Assembly: GCA_045535095.1 (NCBI GenBank) | Contig: JAZSKY010000040.1 | Coordinates: 1 to 9,587 of the forward strand | DNA: 9,587 bases | Source: SIG672 sp045535095 | GTDB taxonomy: Bacteria; Bacillota; Clostridia; Oscillospirales; CAG-272 | Reading direction: 5' to 3' | Part shown: positions 6,075-9,587 of the stretch, in pieces | Numbering within the stretch: position 1 is the stretch's first letter | How the letters are laid out: each line of letters opens with the position of its first letter | Notes under the pieces: model-generated | Database searches by the model: none | Told to the model about the DNA's origin: nothing | What the model saw: the letters and a program-made list of their open reading frames with translations, nothing else | Translations under genes and position numbers: made by a program

Positions 6075-7853
6075 ATGACTAACAACAAGTTTGTTACAAG
6101 TTGGATCGACGAAATGGCTGCTCTCACTTGCCCCGACAAGATCGTATGGATCGACGGAAGCGAGGAGCAGGCAGAAGCACTCCGTGCAGAGGCAATCGCA
6201 AACGGCGAGATCATCAAGCTCAATCAGGATCTTCTCCCCAACTGCTACCTCCACAGAACTGCAATCAACGACGTTGCACGCGTAGAGGGCAGAACCTTCA
6301 TCTGCACTCCCACCAAGGAGGACGCAGGAAACATCAATAACTGGATGGATCCCGCAGAGATGTACGCAAAGCTCAATAAGCTTTACAAGGGCGCTATGAA
6401 GGGAAGAACGATGTACGTTATTCCTTATTCCATGGGCGTTGTAGGCAGTGACTTCGCAAAGTACGGAATCGAGCTTACCGACTCTATCTACGTTGTACTT
6501 AATATGCTCATTATGACCAGAGTCGGCACTAACGTGCTTGAGGCTCTCGGCGATAGCGCCGACTATATCAAGGGACTTCACGCAAAAGCTGACCTCGACG
6601 AAGAGAACAGATATATCGTTCACTTCCCGCAGGATAACACCATTATGTCGGTTAACTCGGGCTACGGCGGAAACGTTCTTCTCGGAAAGAAGTGCTTCGC
6701 ACTCAGAATTGCTTCCTACCTCGGAAGAAAAGAGGGCTGGATGGCAGAGCACATGCTCATTCTCGGAATTGAATATCCTAACGGCGACGTTAAGTATATC
6801 ACCGCTGCATTCCCCTCGGCTTGCGGAAAGACCAACCTCGCTATGCTCATTCCTCCGCAGTTCCTTGCTGAGAAGGGATATAAGGTATGGTGCGTAGGTG
6901 ACGATATTGCATGGCTCAGAGTCGGTGCAGACGGACGTCTTTATGCAGTTAACCCTGAGAACGGCTTCTTCGGAGTTGCTCCCGGAACTAACGATAAGTC
7001 CAACCCCAACGCGCTCGCAACCACTATGCGCGATACCATCTTCACCAACGTTGTTCACGACCTCGATAACAACACCGTTTGGTGGGAAGGCCTCAACGAT
7101 AATCCTCCCGTTAACGCGATCGACTGGAAGGGTAATCCTTGGGACTACAAGAAGTACGATAAGAACAATAAGGCAGCAACCGCAGGCGCGCATCCCAACT
7201 CGCGTTTCACCGCACTTGCAAAGAACTGCCCCTGCATCTCTCCCGAGTTCAATAGCACCATCGGTGTTCCCGTATCTGCTATCGTATTCGGCGGAAGACG
7301 CGCAAAGACCGCTCCCCTTGTATATCAGTCGTTTAACTGGCGCAACGGCGCGTTCGTCGGATCGATCATGGCTTCCGAGACTACCGCTGCAGCTGCAGGC
7401 GCAGTCGGCGTAGTTCGCCGTGACCCGATGGCAATGAGACCCTTCGTTGGCTACAATATGGGCGAGTACTGGGCACACTGGGTTGAGATGGGCAAGAGAA
7501 TCCCCAACGCTCCCAAGATCTTCCACGTTAACTGGTTCCGTACCGACGATAACGGCAACTTCATTTGGCCCGGATTTGGCGACAATATGAGAGTCCTTCT
7601 CTGGATCCTCGACCGTTGCGAGGGTAAGGTTGATGCAGTTGAGACCGCTATCGGATACGTTCCGAAGATCGAGGACCTCCAGCTCGAGGGTCTTGACATC
7701 GACGAGGCAACCATCAAGGAGCTTCTCAGAGTTGAAGCTGACTGGTGGAAGGAAGATATCGTAGATATCAAGAAGTTCTACGAGCTCGTTGGCGACGCAG
7801 TTCCCGCAGAAATGTACGAGGAGCTTGCAGCTCTCGAAAAGAGACTCGGCTAA
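6075..7853 (+). CDS. pckG: Phosphoenolpyruvate carboxykinase (GTP)
   Basis: Interconverts oxaloacetate + GTP and PEP + CO2 + GDP in the cytosol, linking the C4-acid pool to glycolysis or gluconeogenesis. The 592-residue length fits the GTP class, which is not closely similar to ATP-type PckA. Signatures are the P-loop PSACGKTNLA (247-256) with the reactive cysteine (C250) typical of GTP enzymes, GDDIAWL (275-281, metal and nucleotide binding), FGGRR (405-409), FNWRNGAFVGS (420-430, guanine site), ETTAAA (435-440) and WPGFGDNMRV (498-507). AGGAG ends about 10 bases before the ATG. It has its own promoter and terminator and diverges from gltX. Codons favour GCA, GTT, AAG and CTC as in the nearby ribosomal protein genes, suggesting high expression. 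In gut anaerobes the enzyme often runs toward oxaloacetate as an energy-conserving anaplerotic step; that direction is inference here. Confidence 0.97.
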   Translation: MTNNKFVTSWIDEMAALTCPDKIVWIDGSEEQAEALRAEAIANGEIIKLNQDLLPNCYLHRTAINDVARVEGRTFICTPTKEDAGNINNWMDPAEMYAKLNKLYKGAMKGRTMYVIPYSMGVVGSDFAKYGIELTDSIYVVLNMLIMTRVGTNVLEALGDSADYIKGLHAKADLDEENRYIVHFPQDNTIMSVNSGYGGNVLLGKKCFALRIASYLGRKEGWMAEHMLILGIEYPNGDVKYITAAFPSACGKTNLAMLIPPQFLAEKGYKVWCVGDDIAWLRVGADGRLYAVNPENGFFGVAPGTNDKSNPNALATTMRDTIFTNVVHDLDNNTVWWEGLNDNPPVNAIDWKGNPWDYKKYDKNNKAATAGAHPNSRFTALAKNCPCISPEFNSTIGVPVSAIVFGGRRAKTAPLVYQSFNWRNGAFVGSIMASETTAAAAGAVGVVRRDPMAMRPFVGYNMGEYWAHWVEMGKRIPNAPKIFHVNWFRTDDNGNFIWPGFGDNMRVLLWILDRCEGKVDAVETAIGYVPKIEDLQLEGLDIDEATIKELLRVEADWWKEDIVDIKKFYELVGDAVPAEMYEELAALEKRLG

Positions 7854-7863
7854 TTAAAAAGAT

Positions 7864-7898
7864 AAAATCCGCTCTGCTCTCGCAGGGCGGATTTTTTT
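7864..7898 (+). terminator. Intrinsic terminator after pckG
   Basis: Eleven bases after the pckG stop codon, AAAATCCGC-T-CTGC pairs with GCAG-G-GCGGATTTT around a TCTC loop (one T-G wobble), and the 3' arm runs into a T tract ending at 7898. It isolates pckG from the rplJ promoter. Confidence 0.93.
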
Positions 7899-7901
7899 CG
7901 T

Positions 7902-7938
7902 AAAAAAACATCAAAAAACATAAAAAACTTTGCAAAAA
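7902..7938 (+). promoter_or_regulatory. Phased A-tracts upstream of the rplJ promoter (UP-like)
   Basis: Four A-runs (7902-7908, 7913-7918, 7922-7927, 7934-7938) have centres about 9-12 bases apart, close to one helical turn, directly before the -35 box at 7943. Such tracts bend DNA and can act like an UP element contacting the RNA polymerase alpha subunits at strong ribosomal promoters. Function is inferred from position. Confidence 0.5.
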
Positions 7939-7942
7939 GGTA

Positions 7943-7971
7943 TTGACAAACCGAAAAAAGTGTTGTATAAT
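7943..7971 (+). promoter_or_regulatory. Promoter of the rplJ-rplL operon
   Basis: Perfect TTGACA (7943-7948), a 17-base spacer and perfect TATAAT (7966-7971). Transcription probably begins at G7977 or G7978. A G start would fit the GTP-sensing growth control known for Bacillus rRNA promoters. The block from the -10 box to 7982 is repeated exactly at the tRNA-Gln promoter. Confidence 0.93.
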
Positions 7972-7977
7972 CACAAG

Positions 7978-8127
7978 GTAAACCGAAGACAGCAGGTTTC
8001 AGTAAAAGCACAGCTTTCCTGCCGAGGTATAAGATTGAGAATATTTTGCGGCATTATGCCACAGCTCCGTCTTTCCTCCGCATGCCACTGTGCAAACAGT
8101 CGCATACGTTTTCGGAAAGATTTTTTT
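7978..8127 (+). ncRNA. L10 leader (ribosomal protein autoregulatory element) with attenuator
   Basis: The 150-base untranslated leader of rplJ matches the Firmicutes L10 leader in position and core. Its CAGCAGG...CCTGCCGAGG segment forms a stem (7992-7996 with 8018-8022) stacked on AAAGC/GCTTT (8005-8009 with 8013-8017). The 3' end is a long hairpin: TCTTTCC (8070-8076) pairs with GGAAAGA (8114-8120), and inside it ACTGT-GCAA-ACAGT forms a stem with a GNRA-type loop. Seven Ts (8121-8127) follow, as in an intrinsic terminator. In B. subtilis the L10(L12)4 complex binds such a leader and promotes termination, so excess L10 shuts off its own operon. The same loop is likely here. A competing pairing, GCACAG (8008-8013) with CTGTGC (8088-8093), could act as antiterminator; that is inference. 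Confidence 0.82.
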
Positions 8128-8148
8128 ATTTCAGGAGGTGAAAACACA

Positions 8149-8664
8149 ATGCCAAGCATTAAGATCCTTGAACAGAAGCAGGCTGACGTTGCAGCTCTTA
8201 CCGAGAAAATTCAGAATTCGGTATCGGGTGTTGTCGTAAGCTATGCAGGTATCACCGTTGAAGCAGACACCAAGCTTCGTAAGGAACTCCGTGAAGCAGG
8301 CGTAGAGTACAAGGTTTACAAGAACTCTATCACCGGCAGAGCTTGCGAGAACGCAGGTTACGGAGAGATTAAGGAGTATCTTAACGGAATGGTTGCTATC
8401 GCAGTTTCCGCAGAAGATGCAGTTGCTCCCGCAAAGATCCTTAAGAAGTACGCTGACGAGATCGAATCCTTCGAGATCAAGGCAGGATATGTTGACGGTG
8501 CAGTTATCGGCGCAGACAAGGTTGAAGCACTCGCTAAGATCCCGCCGAAGCCTATCCTCGTTGCAAAGCTCATGGGCGGTATGAAGAGCCCCGTTTCGAA
8601 GCTCGCTATCTGCCTGAAGGCAATCGTAGACAAGAACGGCGAAGCAGCTCCCGCAGAGGCGTAA
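8149..8664 (+). CDS. rplJ: 50S ribosomal protein L10
   Basis: Base of the ribosomal stalk: binds 23S rRNA through its N-terminal domain and carries L7/L12 dimers on its C-terminal helix. The 171-residue product has normal length. It shows the core SYAGITVEADTKLRKELREA (31-50), VEYKVYKNSI (52-61) and the IPPKPILVAKLMGG segment (131-144), then a helix from about 147 to 164 and an Ala/Pro tail. The frame is open back to 7930 across the leader, but the ATG at 8149 is preceded by AGGAGGTG (8133-8140) and begins the family's usual N-terminus. It is first in a two-gene operon with rplL and is probably repressed by its own product through the leader. It is also the L10 half of the complex that binds that leader. 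Confidence 0.97.
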   Translation: MPSIKILEQKQADVAALTEKIQNSVSGVVVSYAGITVEADTKLRKELREAGVEYKVYKNSITGRACENAGYGEIKEYLNGMVAIAVSAEDAVAPAKILKKYADEIESFEIKAGYVDGAVIGADKVEALAKIPPKPILVAKLMGGMKSPVSKLAICLKAIVDKNGEAAPAEA

Positions 8665-8680
8665 GCCAAAAAAGGACTGT

Positions 8681-8712
8681 CACTCTTCTACGTAGCGGAG
8701 CGTAGGGAAGTG
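8681..8712 (+). other. Hairpin in the rplJ-rplL spacer
   Basis: CACTCTTCTACG (8681-8692) pairs with CGTAGGGAAGTG (8701-8712) around an 8-base loop, with one mismatch and two wobbles. No T tract follows, so it is not a normal terminator. It may be an RNase processing or stability element that helps make more L12 than L10, since the ribosome needs several L12 per L10. Confidence 0.6.
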
Positions 8713-8773
8713 TAAAATATCCGCAAACATAATAAAATTTTAAAATAAAACATTTTTTGGAGGTATAATTAAA

Positions 8774-9154
8774 ATGGCTACTGAAAAGATTACCAATCTC
8801 TTTGAAGAGATCAAAACTCTCACTATACTTGAAATGAACGAGCTCGTATCGATGCTCGAAGAGGAATTCGGCGTTTCCGCAGTTGCAGTTGGCGGCGCAG
8901 CAGTTGCTGGCGCAGGCGAGGCAGCTCCCGCAGCAGAAGAGAAGACCGAGTTCGACGTTATCCTTGTTGACGCAGGCGCAAGCAAGCTCAACGTTATCAA
9001 GGTTGTTCGCGAGATTACCGGACTTGGACTTAAGGACGCTAAGGACCTCGTTGAGGCTGCTCCTAAGGCACTCAAGGAAGGCATTTCCAAGGACGAGGCT
9101 GACAAGCTCAAGGCTCAGATCGAAGAGGCTGGCGCTAAGGTTGAAATCAAGTAA
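8774..9154 (+). CDS. rplL: 50S ribosomal protein L7/L12
   Basis: Acidic, multicopy stalk protein that recruits and stimulates the GTPases EF-Tu, EF-G, IF2 and RF3. The 126-residue product has the three expected parts: N-terminal dimerisation and L10-binding domain (1-36, ending LEEEFGVSA), a flexible Ala/Gly hinge (about 37-56), and the C-terminal factor-binding domain (57-126) with KVVREITGLGLKDAKDLVE (76-94). GGAGG lies 10 bases before the ATG. It is separated from rplJ by 109 bases that contain a hairpin but no promoter I can support, so it is read from the rplJ promoter. A strong terminator follows instead of the rpoBC genes usually found next. Confidence 0.98.
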   Translation: MATEKITNLFEEIKTLTILEMNELVSMLEEEFGVSAVAVGGAAVAGAGEAAPAAEEKTEFDVILVDAGASKLNVIKVVREITGLGLKDAKDLVEAAPKALKEGISKDEADKLKAQIEEAGAKVEIK

Positions 9155-9185
9155 TTTTTACTTGACTGAAAAATCTAAAAAAGAT

Positions 9186-9229
9186 AAGCCGCTTTTCCCG
9201 AAAAGGAGAAAAGCGGCTTTACTTTTTTT
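9186..9229 (+). terminator. Intrinsic terminator after rplL
   Basis: AAGCCGCTTTTC (9186-9197) pairs perfectly with GAAAAGCGGCTT (9208-9219) around a 10-base loop, followed by TACTTTTTTT. It ends the rplJ-rplL operon 31 bases past the rplL stop. Confidence 0.95.
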
Positions 9230-9239
9230 GCTTTTTAAC

Positions 9240-9268
9240 TTGACAAAAACGCGCCGCTGTGGTATAAT
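9240..9268 (+). promoter_or_regulatory. Promoter of tRNA-Gln
   Basis: Perfect TTGACA (9240-9245), a 17-base spacer and perfect TATAAT (9263-9268), preceded by T-rich runs (9223-9236). The start is expected at G9274 or G9275, leaving a 5' leader of about 13 bases before the mature tRNA. Confidence 0.92.
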
Positions 9269-9287
9269 CACAAGGTAAAATACGCAT

Positions 9288-9360
9288 AGGGATATCGCCA
9301 AGTGGTAAGGCACAAGACTTTGACTCTTGCATTTCGCTGGTTCGAGTCCAGCTATCCCTG
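9288..9360 (+). tRNA. tRNA-Gln (anticodon UUG)
   Basis: A full cloverleaf folds: acceptor AGGGATA (9288-9294) with TATCCCT (9353-9359), D-stem GCC/GGC, anticodon stem CAAGA/TCTTG (9313-9317 with 9325-9329) around CTTTGAC, and T-arm GCTGG-TTCGAGT-CCAGC (9336-9352). The anticodon TTG (9320-9322) reads CAA, and by wobble CAG. The weak first pair A1-U72, G2-C71, G3-C70, G73 and U35/G36 agree with known GlnRS identity bases, fitting the glnS gene in this window. CCA is not encoded and must be added after processing. The variable loop (CATTTC) has six bases, one more than usual. It has its own promoter; a perfect hairpin begins at the next base. Confidence 0.97.
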
Positions 9361-9402
9361 TAAAACCAAAAGCACAGCCACACGGCTGTGCTTTTGGTTT
9401 TA
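9361..9402 (+). terminator. Perfect 19-bp hairpin, likely terminator of tRNA-Gln
   Basis: TAAAACCAAAAGCACAGCC (9361-9379) is exactly complementary to 9384-9402 around the loop ACAC. The GC-rich core plus the following TTTTGGTTTT can work as an intrinsic terminator, although the T tract is interrupted by GG. The symmetry would also stop transcription arriving from the right. It abuts the tRNA discriminator base directly. Confidence 0.75.
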
Positions 9403-9587
9403 CCCGTGAAAGAAGTGACGAGAACCACTCAATGCGAAGCATTGATAGTTTTCGCGAGAGGTGAGTGAAAAATAAAGCAAAACATAGGCGAAAACTTTGG
9501 TTCAGAGTCCAGCTCGGATTTCATCGTGAGAAGCACGATTTCATTTTCTTTGGGTCTGTGTACAGATCCAAACCGCCACACCGTAGG
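9403..9587. other. Non-coding tail rich in hairpins
   Basis: No credible protein or ribosome binding site is seen to the window end. Hairpins are an imperfect stem at 9419-9454 built on CAATGC-GAA-GCATTG, ATCGTG/CACGAT at 9523-9539, and TTTGGGTCTG/CAGATCCAAA at 9549-9572 with loop TGTA. AGTTTTCGC (9447-9455) can alternatively pair with GCGAAAACT (9488-9496). GATTTCAT occurs twice (9517-9524, 9537-9544), and 9499-9514 resembles the T-arm of the adjacent tRNA. It could be a structured RNA or leader, a dispersed palindromic repeat, or a scar from an integrated element. I cannot choose between these. Confidence 0.5.

Noticed and set aside
5811..7526. 571-codon open frame on the minus strand opposite pckG
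   Set aside because: Same register effect over a strongly biased pckG. The frame also runs through the gltX promoter region, and the product is unlike any known protein.
7930..8148. 73-residue N-terminal extension of rplJ
   Set aside because: It covers the promoter and the L10 leader RNA; AGGAGGTG clearly marks the ATG at 8149.
9158..9442. Minus-strand open frame across the tRNA and rplL terminator
   Set aside because: It is antisense to tRNA-Gln and two terminators, a well-known type of false gene.
1..9587. CRISPR array, phage or transposon genes
   Set aside because: No regularly spaced repeats, transposase, integrase, recombinase or phage proteins appear on either strand.

Overview
This window is an ordinary-looking stretch of housekeeping chromosome. 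It most likely comes from an anaerobic Bacillota (Clostridia, perhaps an Oscillospirales/Ruminococcaceae-like gut bacterium). That placement is an inference from the fatty-acid kinase pair, the Firmicutes-type L10 leader, strong AGGAGG-like ribosome binding sites, five sigma-A-type promoters all with 17-base spacers, U-tailed terminators and AT-rich intergenic DNA around moderately GC coding DNA. No phage, CRISPR, transposase or plasmid gene is visible.

Left part (1-2331, minus strand): an operon runs from a MarR-family regulator to a DegV/FakB fatty-acid-binding protein to a DAK2-domain protein of the FakA/YloV family, which is cut off by the window edge. One near-perfect promoter drives it, and a small palindrome lies across the -35 box. 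The arrangement suggests locally controlled activation of exogenous fatty acids to acyl-phosphates.

Middle part (2364-5838, minus strand): gltX (glutamyl-tRNA synthetase) and glnS (glutaminyl-tRNA synthetase) are 19 bases apart, under one promoter and followed by a hairpin terminator. Having a real GlnRS implies direct charging of tRNA-Gln. A tRNA-Gln(UUG) gene with GlnRS-type identity bases lies further along in the same window.

Right part (5940-9402, plus strand): pckG, a GTP-dependent PEP carboxykinase, has its own promoter and terminator and is divergent from gltX. Next comes the rplJ-rplL operon, with an upstream L10-leader RNA that ends in an attenuator hairpin. It stands apart from its usual rplK-rplA and rpoBC neighbours. 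Then comes the tRNA-Gln gene, followed at once by a perfect 19-bp hairpin. The rplJ and tRNA promoters share an identical 17-base block from the -10 box into the transcript.

The tail (9403-9587) has no credible protein. It holds several hairpins, an arm that can pair in two mutually exclusive ways, and a partial copy of the tRNA T-arm. This is the least explained part of the window. It may be a structured RNA, a dispersed palindromic repeat or the remnant of an integrated element.
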